A stretch of DNA of 64,000 nt from UBA2241 sp963777895 (GTDB lineage Bacteria; Actinomycetota; Thermoleophilia; UBA2241): positions 344,283 through 408,282 of the forward strand of contig CAVZSF010000004.1 of the NCBI GenBank assembly GCA_963777895.1, read 5' to 3'. This document shows, in pieces, positions 15,959 through 24,312 of the stretch (its first letter is position 1; every line of letters begins with the position of its first letter). A program made the translations under genes and the position numbers. The notes beneath the pieces were generated by a model. It saw only the letters and a list, made by a program, of their open reading frames with translations, had not been told where the DNA came from and did not search any database.

Positions 15959-16009
15959 CGAACGGGGCGGGCGGCGGAAGCGGGCGCTTCCGCCCGCCCG
16001 CCCCGTTCG
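15959..16009. terminator. terminator between convergent pyrE and decarboxylase genes
   Basis: Inverted repeat with arms of 23 and 24 bases (one bulged G) around a GGGC loop, GC-rich, placed between two convergent stop codons. It probably serves both strands. Confidence 0.7.
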
Positions 16010-16045
16010 CGTCCCGTGCCCGGCCCGCCGCCGGCCGTCCGTCGC

Positions 16046-17539
16046 TTAGAGCACGACGCGCAGCGTGCGCAGGCTGGGGTCTTCGGCGCCGTGCACCTTC
16101 AGGTGCACGGCGCCCGCCTCCCGCAGATACGCGACGATCTCGTCCGAGACCAGCTCGCCCGGACCCAGCACCGGGATGCCGGGCGGGTATGGCGTGATGA
16201 GCTCGGCGCTGATGTGCCCGGCGCAGTCTTCGAGCGGCAGCGCCACGGCGGCGGCGAAGAAGGCGTCGCGCGGCGTCATCGCCTGGCGCGTGAACGCGGG
16301 CGGACGCAGGCGCAGCCAGCGCGCCGCCGCCGCGGCCGCGCCACCCGCATCGGCGAAGCGCGCGGCGTAGTCGCGCAGCGCGTCGACGAGGCGGGTCACG
16401 TCTTCCCGCGTGTCCCCGTGCGTGACGTTGAGGATGATCGAGATCGGGTCGGCCGCCTCGACCGCGATCGCGTAGTCGTCGCGCAGGATGGCCTCGAGCT
16501 CGTAGCCGCTGTGGCCGAGCGCGAGCGCGGTCACCGTCAGGCGCGTTGGATCGAAGGCGGCTACGCCCTCCCACTCGAGGACCTCGCGTCCCAGGCAGCG
16601 CACGCCGGTCAGCTCGTTCACGCGCTCGCGCGCCCAGTCGGCGAGCTCCACGGCGCGCGACCACAGCGCCTCGCCCGCGGTGGCCATCTGCTGGCGCGCC
16701 GCGTCGATCGACCCGTACATCAGGGTCTGGGGGCTCGTGCTCTGCGTCATCTTCACCATGGTGTCGAGGCGCGCCAGGTTCAGGCGGCCGTCCCTCGCCA
16801 GGAGGATGGCCGACTGCGTGATCCCGCTGAGCAGCTTGTGGGTGCTCACCACGCAGGCGTCGGCGCCGGCCGTCATCGCGTCGACGGGCAGGGCGCGGCA
16901 GAAACGCAGGTGCGGCCCCCAGGCCTGGTCCACGATGAAGGGCAGGCCGGCGGCGTGCGTCAGCGTCGCGAGACCGGGCAGCTCGGCGGCGAGCCCGTTG
17001 TAGGTCGGCGAGGTCACGAAGAGGGCGCGCGCCCGGGGACACGACGCGAGCGCGCGCTCGGCTTCGCCCACCGGGATGTTCATGGGGATGCCCCAGTCCT
17101 CGTCCACCTTGGGGACGAGGTAGTGAGGCATCGCTCCCGAGTAGATGAGCGCGGCCTGCAGGGACTTGTGCGCGTTGCGCGGGACGATCAGCGTGTCGCC
17201 GGGTCCCGCCAGCGTGAGGACGAGGGCATGCATGCCGCTGGTGGAGCCGTTGACCAGGAAGTGACAGCGGTCGGCGCCCCACGCCTCGGCCGCGTACTCC
17301 TCGGCCAGGTGGATGAGCCGCGTGGATTCGCGCGTGTCCTCGACGCCGCCGGCCATGGCGACGTCGATGTCGAGCGCCGGCGCGCCCAGCAGCAGGCGCA
17401 GCTTCTCGGGCGCGCCGGCTCCCAACTTGTGGCCGGGGGTGTGGAAGGCGGTGAAGCCTCGCGCCCGGTACGCGAGCATGGCGTCCACGTAGGGCGTCCT
17501 GGACTGATCGTGCGGCACGCCGGTCTCCTCGGTCCTCAC
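16046..17539 (-). CDS. Orn/Lys/Arg decarboxylase family enzyme
   Basis: 497 residues. Fold-type I PLP enzyme of the COG1982 group (short form, like Bacillus SpeA/YaaO). HTPGHKLG near residue 38 is the family-specific N-terminal motif, FLVNGSTSGMHAL binds the cofactor phosphate, DQAWGPHL contains the PLP ring Asp, and STHKLLSG (about residue 230) carries the lysine that forms the aldimine. The C-terminal region keeps PPGIPVLGPGE, where substrate-binding residues lie. It makes a polyamine precursor (agmatine, cadaverine or putrescine), but specificity is not clear. GTG 17539 is used; the family usually starts about there. It diverges from gltX. Confidence 0.92.
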   Translation of the reverse strand: MRTEETGVPHDQSRTPYVDAMLAYRARGFTAFHTPGHKLGAGAPEKLRLLLGAPALDIDVAMAGGVEDTRESTRLIHLAEEYAAEAWGADRCHFLVNGSTSGMHALVLTLAGPGDTLIVPRNAHKSLQAALIYSGAMPHYLVPKVDEDWGIPMNIPVGEAERALASCPRARALFVTSPTYNGLAAELPGLATLTHAAGLPFIVDQAWGPHLRFCRALPVDAMTAGADACVVSTHKLLSGITQSAILLARDGRLNLARLDTMVKMTQSTSPQTLMYGSIDAARQQMATAGEALWSRAVELADWARERVNELTGVRCLGREVLEWEGVAAFDPTRLTVTALALGHSGYELEAILRDDYAIAVEAADPISIILNVTHGDTREDVTRLVDALRDYAARFADAGGAAAAAARWLRLRPPAFTRQAMTPRDAFFAAAVALPLEDCAGHISAELITPYPPGIPVLGPGELVSDEIVAYLREAGAVHLKVHGAEDPSLRTLRVVL

Positions 17540-17582
17540 AACGGTCCTCAGAGTCTACCAGCGCGGGATGGACGGGGGCGGG

Positions 17583-17591
17583 TGATAGACT
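17583..17591 (+). promoter_or_regulatory. candidate extended -10 of the gltX operon
   Basis: TG-A-TAGACT, an extended -10 element, 62 bases before the gltX start codon. The -35 region is not recognisable. The same TG-n-TAxxAT/TAxxCT form recurs ahead of glyQ and lysA in this window. Confidence 0.4.
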
Positions 17592-17652
17592 GGAGCCTGC
17601 TTTGCAGGCAAAACGCGCAGTCTGAAGGAGAAGCATAACCCTCGAGTCGACA

Positions 17653-19107
17653 GTGAGAGTACGCTTCGCGCCGAGCCCGACGGGCTCGCTGCACATCGGT
17701 TCGGCGCGCACCGCTCTGTTCAACTGGCTCTTCGCCCGGCACAACGGGGGCAGCTTCGTGCTTCGTGTCGAGGACACGGACGCGAGCCGCTCCGACCGGC
17801 GTCACGAGGCGTCGATCCTCGAAGACCTGCGCTGGCTCGGGCTCGAGTGGGACGAAGGCCCGGACGTGGGCGGACCCTTCGGCCCGTACCGGCAGAGCGA
17901 GCGTCTCGCCGTGCACCGGGCGGAGGCGCGCGCCCTGCTCGAGCGCGGCGCGGCGTACCACTGCTTCTGCAGTGAGGAGCGCCTCGCCGAGCTGCGCGCG
18001 CGCCAGGTCGCCGAAGGCCGCACGCCCCGCTACGACCGGCGCTGCCTCGCCTTGGGCGAGGACGAGGTCGCGCGCCGGCTCGCCGCCGGCGAGCCGGCGG
18101 TGCTGCGTCTCAAGGTGCGCGAGGGCGAGGTCGTCGTGCACGACCTCATCCGCGGGCCGGTCGCGTTCACCACGGCGGCCATCGGCGACTTCATCATCCT
18201 GAGGTCCGACGGCACGGCCGGCTACAACTTCACGGTCGTCGTCGACGACCGGGACATGGCGATCAGCCACGTGATCCGCGGGGACGACCACCTCACGAAC
18301 ACGGTGCGCCAGCTCCTCCTCTTCGAGGCGCTCGGCGCCGTGCCCCCCGCCTATGCCCACCACGCCATGATCCACGGCGAGGGCGGCGGAAAGCTCTCGA
18401 AGCGCCACGGCGCGACGGCGGTAGGAGAGTACCGGGAGCGCGGGTATCTGTCAGAGGCGGTGGTCAACTACCTGGCCCTGCTCTCGTGGTCGCACGGCGA
18501 GGAGGAGGTGCTCGGGCGCGAGCGCCTCGTCGCCGAGTTCGCGCTGGAGAAGCTGGGGACGAGCCCGGCGATCTTCGACCAGGCGAAGCTCGACTGGCTC
18601 GGCCACGAGCACATCCTGCGGCTCGACCCCGCCGCACACGAGCGCCTGTTCGCCGCTTGGCTGCCCGGGAGCACGCCGCCGCAGGCGGCGGCCGCCCTGG
18701 CGGCCGCCTTTCAGCCGTCGCTTGTGGCCTACGGCGAGGCGCCGGCCCTGGCGGCCGCCGTCCTCGACCGGCCGGCGCTGCCCGACGGGCTGCGGCCGCT
18801 GGTCGACGCCGCCGGCGAGCAGCTCGGCGAGCTGCGCCGGCGGCGGGCCGAAGCCGCAGCCTGGCTCGCCCCGCCGGCCGCCCGCGAGCTCCTGGCCGGC
18901 TACCGCGCCTGGGGTAAGGAGAGGGGCATCGCCGCGAAGGACCTGCTCATGCCGTTGCGCGTCGCCCTCACGGGCGCCGAGCACGGCCCGGAGCTGCACT
19001 ACGTTCTCGCCGCGCTGGACCGCGTCGAGACGCTGGCGCGCATCGACGCGGTCCTGCCGGCGCCCACAGCAGACCGACCACCCAGGACCAAGGGAGACCC
19101 GACGTGA
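17653..19107 (+). CDS. gltX: glutamyl-tRNA synthetase
   Basis: 484 residues. Class I synthetase: RFAPSPTGSLHIGSARTALFNWLF (residues 4-27) contains the HIGH-equivalent HIGS, VEDTD follows, and KLSKRHGA (about residue 243) is the KMSKS-equivalent. It charges tRNA-Glu. The nearest good ribosome site, AAGGAG, is about 20 bases upstream of GTG 17653, but the conserved RVRFAPSPTG start leaves no shorter option. The stop overlaps cysS (GTGA), as in the gltX-cysS pairs of Gram-positive bacteria. Confidence 0.97.
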   Translation: MRVRFAPSPTGSLHIGSARTALFNWLFARHNGGSFVLRVEDTDASRSDRRHEASILEDLRWLGLEWDEGPDVGGPFGPYRQSERLAVHRAEARALLERGAAYHCFCSEERLAELRARQVAEGRTPRYDRRCLALGEDEVARRLAAGEPAVLRLKVREGEVVVHDLIRGPVAFTTAAIGDFIILRSDGTAGYNFTVVVDDRDMAISHVIRGDDHLTNTVRQLLLFEALGAVPPAYAHHAMIHGEGGGKLSKRHGATAVGEYRERGYLSEAVVNYLALLSWSHGEEEVLGRERLVAEFALEKLGTSPAIFDQAKLDWLGHEHILRLDPAAHERLFAAWLPGSTPPQAAAALAAAFQPSLVAYGEAPALAAAVLDRPALPDGLRPLVDAAGEQLGELRRRRAEAAAWLAPPAARELLAGYRAWGKERGIAAKDLLMPLRVALTGAEHGPELHYVLAALDRVETLARIDAVLPAPTADRPPRTKGDPT

Positions 19108-20693
19108 TCCGCCTGTTCAACTCGCTGAGTCAGCGCAAGGAAGACTTCGAGCCGCGCACCGACGGCAAGGCGGGCATCTACTGCTGCGGGCCGACGGTCT
19201 ACAACCTTGTGCACGTTGGCAACGCGCGCCCTTACGTCACCTTCGCCGTGCTGCGCTCGTGGCTGCGACACCGCGGCCTGGACGTCACGCTGGTCGAGAA
19301 CATCACCGACGTCGATGACAAGATCATCGCCAAGGCCAACGCCGAAGGGCGCACGGCGGCGGACGTGGCGGACGAGTTCACTGTCGCCTACCGCGAGGAT
19401 GTCGGGCGGCTGGGCGAGCGGCTGCGTCCCGACATCGAGCCGCTCGCCACCGAGACCGTCCCCGAGATCGTCGACCTCTGCTGCCAGCTCATCGCGAAGG
19501 GCGTGGCCTACGAGGCGAACGGGAGCGTCTACTTCCGCGTACGCGGCTTCCCCGGGTACGGGAAGCTTTCGAAGCAGGACATCGAGCAGCTCGAGGAAGG
19601 CGCCCGCGTGGAGGGCGAGCCGGGCAAGCGGGACGCCCTCGATTTCGCGGTGTGGAAGGCGGCCAAACCGGGCGAGCCCGCCTGGGAGAGCCCGTGGGGG
19701 ATGGGCCGCCCCGGCTGGCACATCGAATGCTCGGCGATGGCGCTGCGCTACCTCGGCGCCGGCTTCGACGTGCACGGGGGCGGCCGCGACCTGATCTTCC
19801 CGCATCACGAAAACGAGATCGCCCAGAGCGAGGCCGCGGGGCTGCCCTTCGCGCGCGTCTGGATGCACAACGGCATGATCCGCAGCGAGGGCGAGAAGAT
19901 GGCCAAGTCGGTCGGCAACATCTTCCTGCTGCGCGAGGTCCTCGACCGCTACGGCGTCGCGGTGCTGCTCACGTACTTCCTCACGACCCACTATCGCAGC
20001 CCCCTCGAGTTCTCGGTGGAGAAGCTCGAGGAGGCGAAGGCGGCCTACGAGCGCCTCGTGGAGGCGGTGCGCACGGCGTCGTTCCGTGCCGCGCGGCCGG
20101 GCGAGGGCGACGAGGCGCCGGGCGGCGAGCTGCTCGCCCGAGTCGAGGCGGCGCGCACGGCCTTCGCGGAGCACATGGACGACGACCTGAACACGGCCGG
20201 CGCGCTGGGCGAGCTTTTCGCCCTCGGCCGCGAGGCGTTCCGCTACGTGAGCGCGGCCGACGCGGCCGGCGAGAGCGTCGACGCGCGCGCGCTCGTAGCG
20301 GTGCGCGCGCTGTTCACCGAGAGCCTCGACCTGCTTTGTCTGCCGCTGCCGGTGGAGCTCGGTGGAGCGGAAGCCGTCGCGCCGAGCGGCGAAGCGGCGA
20401 TCGCGACGGGCGAGAGCGTGCCGTCCGCCGGCGAGGGCGAGGTCTGCATCACCGAGAACGTGGCGCTGCCCCCGGCGGAGAAGCTCGCCGGCGCGGGACG
20501 CTGGGACGATCTCGCGCTCCTCTACGGGGAGCGCCTGGGCTGCGGTGACCCGAGCTACGCCTGCTTGTTGCGCGACCACTACAGGGCCGAGAAGGACTGG
20601 GCCAGCGCGGACCGGCTGCGTGACGAGCTGCAGGAGCACGGCTTCGAGGTGCGCGACACACCCCAGGGCACGCAGGTGGTGTCCCGAGGCTAG
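19104..20693 (+). CDS. cysS: cysteinyl-tRNA synthetase
   Basis: 529 residues. Class I synthetase: YCCGPTVYNLVHVGNARP (residues 27-44) holds the HIGH-like motif and a zinc Cys, GWHIECSAMA and HGGGRDLIFPHHENEIAQSE carry the other zinc ligands, and EKMAKSVGN is KMSKS. It is longer than the usual 460-470. An acidic Ala/Glu-rich insertion (residues about 415-455) lies between the anticodon domain helices and a C-terminal helical end (WASADRLRDELQEHGFEVRDTPQG). It overlaps gltX by four bases. It ends in TAG, with the next in-frame stop 18 codons later. Confidence 0.97.
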   Translation: MIRLFNSLSQRKEDFEPRTDGKAGIYCCGPTVYNLVHVGNARPYVTFAVLRSWLRHRGLDVTLVENITDVDDKIIAKANAEGRTAADVADEFTVAYREDVGRLGERLRPDIEPLATETVPEIVDLCCQLIAKGVAYEANGSVYFRVRGFPGYGKLSKQDIEQLEEGARVEGEPGKRDALDFAVWKAAKPGEPAWESPWGMGRPGWHIECSAMALRYLGAGFDVHGGGRDLIFPHHENEIAQSEAAGLPFARVWMHNGMIRSEGEKMAKSVGNIFLLREVLDRYGVAVLLTYFLTTHYRSPLEFSVEKLEEAKAAYERLVEAVRTASFRAARPGEGDEAPGGELLARVEAARTAFAEHMDDDLNTAGALGELFALGREAFRYVSAADAAGESVDARALVAVRALFTESLDLLCLPLPVELGGAEAVAPSGEAAIATGESVPSAGEGEVCITENVALPPAEKLAGAGRWDDLALLYGERLGCGDPSYACLLRDHYRAEKDWASADRLRDELQEHGFEVRDTPQGTQVVSRG

Positions 20694-20750
20694 GGCCGGC
20701 CGATGCGCGACGCCGAGGATGTCGAGCGCCGCGCCGGCGGGAGGTGACCG

Positions 20751-21470
20751 GTGGAGTGGTTGTACGGCAGGCAGGTGGTCAAGCTCGCGCTCCGGGCCGA
20801 CGCCCGGCGGCGAGCCTTCCGGCTCGTCGCGACGGCGCCGGCCCTCCACGCGCTCGAGCACGGCCTGCCCCGTGACCTGCCGCGCGAGGTGGCGACACCA
20901 GAGGAGCTCGAGCAGTTGACTGGATCGCGCGAGCACCAGGGCGTCGCCCTCCAGGTCGAGCCCTTCTCACCCGTGTCGCTCGAACGGCTGCTCGAGGGCG
21001 AGATCCTCGTCGTCCTCGACGAGGTGACCGACCCCCACAACATCGGCGCCGTCGCTCGCAGCGCCCTGGCCGCCGGCGCCGTGGGACTCGTACTGCCCAA
21101 GCGACGCTCGGCCTCCGTGACGCCGGCGGCCGTCAAGGCGTCCGCCGGGACCCTCGCGCTGCTCCCCGTGGCCCAGGTCACCAACGTAGTCGAGGCTCTC
21201 AAGCAGGCGAAGAAGGCAGGCTTCTGGGTCTACGGGGCGAGCGCCCAAGCTGCCACGCCCTACACCGGCCTCGACCTCACCGGCCGGATCGCCCTCGTCG
21301 TCGGCGCCGAGGGCAAGGGCCTGCGGCCGCTCGTGGCGCGCACCTGCGACGCCCTGGCCGCGATCCCCATGGAGCCCCCTGTCGAGAGCCTCAATGTGAG
21401 CGTGGCAGCGGCGCTCTTCCTCTTCGAGGCGCGCCGCCAGCGCGCAGGCTCAGACCCCCGCGCGGAGTGA
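20751..21470 (+). CDS. rlmB: 23S rRNA 2'-O-methyltransferase of the TrmH/SpoU family
   Basis: 239 residues. A short N-terminal substrate-binding domain (about 1-75) is followed by a SPOUT knot: LDEVTDPHNIGAVARSA (motif 1, catalytic Asn-Ile-Gly-Ala and Arg), VVGAEGKGLRPL (motif 2) and PVESLNVSVAAALFLFEARR (motif 3). The product most likely 2'-O-methylates a guanosine in 23S rRNA (G2251 in E. coli); tRNA is an alternative. GTG 20751 has GGGAGGTGA just upstream. It is flanked by cysS and the NYN gene, a conserved Gram-positive order. Confidence 0.93.
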   Translation: MEWLYGRQVVKLALRADARRRAFRLVATAPALHALEHGLPRDLPREVATPEELEQLTGSREHQGVALQVEPFSPVSLERLLEGEILVVLDEVTDPHNIGAVARSALAAGAVGLVLPKRRSASVTPAAVKASAGTLALLPVAQVTNVVEALKQAKKAGFWVYGASAQAATPYTGLDLTGRIALVVGAEGKGLRPLVARTCDALAAIPMEPPVESLNVSVAAALFLFEARRQRAGSDPRAE

Positions 21471-21474
21471 GCTC

Positions 21475-21990
21475 GTGAACCGCCTGCTCTACATCGTGGA
21501 CGGCTACAACGTCCTCCACGCGATGTTCCCGGGAGTAGGCCGCGAGGAGCTCTTCGCGCGGCGCGACTGGCTCGCCAGCAGGCTCGCCGGTCACGCCGCG
21601 TTGCGCGGCGCGGCCGTCGTGCTCGTCTTCGACGGCCGCGGCCCGGAGAGCACCTGTGAGCGGCCGATCAGGGGGGCCGATGTCGAGGTGTGTTTCGCCG
21701 GCGGCCGGTTCACCGCCGACACGCTGATCGCGCGGCGCATCGCCCAGCAGAGGGCCGACGTGGCCGTCGTCGTCGTGAGCGCCGACCAGGAGGTCCAGCG
21801 CACGGCGGCCAAGGCCGGCGTCAGCCGTATGACGCCTCGTGAGCTCGCCGCGGAGCTTGCCGAAACGGCTGAAGCCGGGCAGGCTCTTGACTCTGCCCCA
21901 GACTCGCATACAATGCCCTCACGCCTTGAGGATAAAGTCGACCCTGAGACTTTACGGCGGTTGAAGAAGCTCAGGGGGACGCCCGAGTAA
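21475..21990 (+). CDS. NYN-domain RNase (YacP/Rae1-like)
   Basis: 171 residues. PIN-like NYN nuclease: YIVDGYNVLHA (Asp9-Gly-Tyr-Asn), VVLVFDGRG, a second acidic group around FTADTLIARRIA, and VVVVSADQEVQRTA form the metal-binding acidic cluster. The Bacillus relative Rae1 is a ribosome-associated endonuclease that cleaves mRNA. GTG 21475 is five bases after the rlmB stop. The C-terminal 40 residues form a charged helix. It ends in TAA, and the sigma-factor gene follows. Confidence 0.85.
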   Translation: MNRLLYIVDGYNVLHAMFPGVGREELFARRDWLASRLAGHAALRGAAVVLVFDGRGPESTCERPIRGADVEVCFAGGRFTADTLIARRIAQQRADVAVVVVSADQEVQRTAAKAGVSRMTPRELAAELAETAEAGQALDSAPDSHTMPSRLEDKVDPETLRRLKKLRGTPE

Positions 21991-22048
21991 GTGCCGCTTG
22001 CAGTCGCTTTCCTGACGATTGCAGGGGTTTTCTGGTGGAGGTGGGGGG

Positions 22049-22732
22049 ATGAAGAGTCCGCGTCAGGCCGAGTCCGGGCGCAGCACGGGGCATCACCACA
22101 ACCCTCAACCCTTCGCCGAGAGTTCCGACTTCAACCTCGTTCAGTCGTATCGACGTGGCAATCAAGCCGCTCTCGATGCCTTGATGCTTCGCTACCACCA
22201 GTTCGTGCGGCTCAAGGCAAGTTCGTACTTCCTCGCCGGCGGCGACGCGGAAGACCTGATCCAGGAGGGCATGCTCGGTCTCTACAAGGCCGTCCGCGAC
22301 TACCGCGACGACCGATTGGCGTCCTTCCGGAGCTTCGCCGAGCTGTGCATCACACGGCAGATCATCACCGCCATCAAGACAGCCACGCGGCAGAAGCACG
22401 TGCCGCTGAACGGCTACCTCTCCTTCAGCCAGACGCCCAACGACAGCTCCGACGACGGGGACTGCTCGCTGGCCGACGTGCTTCCCGGGCCGTCGACGCA
22501 CGACCCGGTCAACCAGGTCATCTCCTCGGAAGAGGTCGAGAGCCTTACGGCCTGCCTGACTCGCACCCTCTCCAACCTCGAGGGACGAGTCTTGGCGTTC
22601 TATCTGAACGGCCTCTCTTACGAGCGCATCGCCAACCAGCTGGGCTGCGACTGCAAGACCGTCGACAACGCACTGCAGCGCATCAAGCGCAAGGTCGACC
22701 TGCACCTGGAGAGCCGTAAGGTCCTGCTGTAG
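22049..22732 (+). CDS. sigma-70 family factor, SigH-like
   Basis: 227 residues. Region 2 (about residues 40-110): AALDALMLRYHQFVRLKAS, then AEDLIQEGMLGLYKAVRDYRDDRLASFRSFAELCITRQIITAIKTATR, the core-binding and -10-reading part. Region 4 (about 165-220): YLNGLSYERIANQLGCDCKTVDNALQRIKRK, the -35-reading helix-turn-helix. There is no region 3, so it is a small sigma of the SigH/sigma-30 group, which in the same gltX-cysS-rlmB-NYN-sigH order serves stationary phase and sporulation or competence in Firmicutes. ATG 22049 follows GGAGGTGGGGGG. It ends in TAG with the next in-frame stop about 20 codons on. It converges with pilT across a long hairpin. Confidence 0.9.
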   Translation: MKSPRQAESGRSTGHHHNPQPFAESSDFNLVQSYRRGNQAALDALMLRYHQFVRLKASSYFLAGGDAEDLIQEGMLGLYKAVRDYRDDRLASFRSFAELCITRQIITAIKTATRQKHVPLNGYLSFSQTPNDSSDDGDCSLADVLPGPSTHDPVNQVISSEEVESLTACLTRTLSNLEGRVLAFYLNGLSYERIANQLGCDCKTVDNALQRIKRKVDLHLESRKVLL

Positions 22733-22788
22733 GGCGGCGGCCGTAGCGCCAGGCGCGGCTGGGGAGCGGCTGGGCGCGGGCAGAGGGT

Positions 22789-22842
22789 GTGAACGTGCGA
22801 GGGGCGGCGGCTCGTGAGAGCCGCCGCCCCTCGCACGTTCAC
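22789..22842. terminator. 25-bp perfect inverted repeat between convergent genes
   Basis: Arms at 22789-22813 and 22818-22842 are perfectly complementary over 25 bases around a GTGA loop. It lies between the sigma-factor and pilT stop codons and probably ends transcription from both sides. There is no T run. Confidence 0.75.
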
Positions 22843-22856
22843 GTATGGTCCGGGAC

Positions 22857-23996
22857 TCAGAAGGTCATCAAGCTGACGTCGTGACCCTGCTGCTGGACGA
22901 GCAGCTTGAAGTCGTGCGGGTTGCTCGCGACCTGGGCGGCGTCGCTCAGCGTGATGAGGCCTTCCTCATACAGCTTGAGCAGGGCCTGGTCGAAGGTCTG
23001 CATCCCGTAGAAGTCGCCCTCGGTGATGGCGTCGTGCACCAGGGAGGCCTGCTCCGGGTCGAGGATGAAGTCGCGGATACGGTTGGTGCAGATCATCACC
23101 TCGACGGCGGGCACCCGGCCCTGACCGTCGGCGCGCACGAGCAGACGCTGCGAGATGATCGACTTGAGCGTGCCCGCCAGCATGATGCGCACCTGCTTCT
23201 GCTGGTGGAGCGGGAAGAAGTCGATGATGCGGTTGATCGTCTCGGTCGCGTCGATGGTGTGCAGGGTGCTCAGCACGTAGTGGCCCGTCTGCGCGGCCGT
23301 GAGCGCCGCCTGCACCGTCTCCGTGTCGCGCATCTCGCCGATGAGGATCACATCCGGGTCCTGGCGCAGCACGTACTTGAGCGCGGTGGCGTAGGAGTCG
23401 GTGTCCAGGCCGATCTCGCGCTGGTTGATGATCGACTTCTTGTCCTTGTGCAGGACCTCGATCGGGTCCTCGACCGTCACGATGTGACGCCGCATCTGGT
23501 TGTTGATGTGGTCGATCACCGCGGCCAGCGTCGTGGTCTTGCCCGAGCCGGTCGTTCCGGTGACGAGCGTGAGGCCGCGCGGCTCGAGCGAGATCCGCTT
23601 GCAGATGTCGGGAAGGTGCAGCTCCTCGAAAGTAGGGACCTTCGTGGTCACCTGGCGCATCGCGATGCTGATGCTGCCGCGCTGACGGAAGACGTTGACG
23701 CGGAAGCGCCCCAGGTTGGGTGCCGAGTAGGCGAAGTCGATCTCGTTGTGCTCCGAGAACCGCCGGATCTGCTTGTCGGTCATGATGGACGCGGCAACGT
23801 CCTTGGTGTCCTCCGGCGTCAGCGGCGGCTGGTCCATGAGCGAAAGCTCGCCGTCAAGGCGGAGCACCGGAGGGCTTCCGGCCTTGATATGAAGGTCGGA
23901 ACAGTTCTTGCTGATCATCTCCGCTAGCAGCTCATCAATCGGTTTCACGCCACAACCCCGTGACTCGACGACAGTCTCCTGTCCTTTATTCGACAC
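22857..23996 (-). CDS. pilT: PilT-like twitching/secretion ATPase
   Basis: 379 residues. Type II/IV secretion ATPase of the retraction type. LAEMISKNCSDLHIKAGSPPVLR is the PilT N-terminal domain, GLTLVTGTTGSGKTTTL (about residue 145) is Walker A, EDPIEVLHKDKKSIINQREIG is the Asp box, VILIGEMRDTETVQAALTAAQTGHYVLSTLHT contains Walker B and the His box, and RIMLAGTLKSIISQRLL holds the AIRNLIRE-like retraction segment. It powers depolymerisation of type IV pili. No other pilus gene is in the window. GTG 23996 is the longest reading; GTG 23948 is possible, and neither has a strong ribosome site. Confidence 0.92.
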   Translation of the reverse strand: MSNKGQETVVESRGCGVKPIDELLAEMISKNCSDLHIKAGSPPVLRLDGELSLMDQPPLTPEDTKDVAASIMTDKQIRRFSEHNEIDFAYSAPNLGRFRVNVFRQRGSISIAMRQVTTKVPTFEELHLPDICKRISLEPRGLTLVTGTTGSGKTTTLAAVIDHINNQMRRHIVTVEDPIEVLHKDKKSIINQREIGLDTDSYATALKYVLRQDPDVILIGEMRDTETVQAALTAAQTGHYVLSTLHTIDATETINRIIDFFPLHQQKQVRIMLAGTLKSIISQRLLVRADGQGRVPAVEVMICTNRIRDFILDPEQASLVHDAITEGDFYGMQTFDQALLKLYEEGLITLSDAAQVASNPHDFKLLVQQQGHDVSLMTF

Positions 23997-24312
23997 GTCG
24001 CGCGAAAGCCTTACCGGATAAGCCGGCGATCGGCACCGTCAGTCCGGCCGCTGCCGCCGCCCTCGCCGCTTTCCTGCAAGCCGCGGACGTTCCCTGCGCT
24101 GCTTGCCTACACCGATGCCGCCTGCGAATCAAGGGGGGGTCGCGCGCGGCAGTGCCGCCCAGGAGAGAGACCAGCGGACGCGGCGGAGAGTGTGTGGTTG
24201 AGCAAGTCGGCCCTCGCGCAAGATCGGGATGAGCGAGGGGGGCGGGGGGCTGACGAGCAACGGCCCGGCGGCGCCTGCGGCGCCGCCGGGCCGTTGCTCG
24301 AATGGCCGTGTG
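23997..24312. other. intergenic region upstream of pilT
   Basis: 316 bases between the leftward pilT start and the end of the leftward NlpC/P60 gene. Apart from the hairpin at 24254-24300 I see no gene, tRNA or recognisable riboswitch. It must contain the pilT promoter, which I could not identify. Confidence 0.5.
24254..24300 (-). terminator. terminator of the NlpC/P60 gene
   Basis: Perfect inverted repeat: 22-base arms at 24254-24275 and 24279-24300 with a three-base loop, 13 bases past the leftward TAG stop. GC-rich, no T run. Confidence 0.7.
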
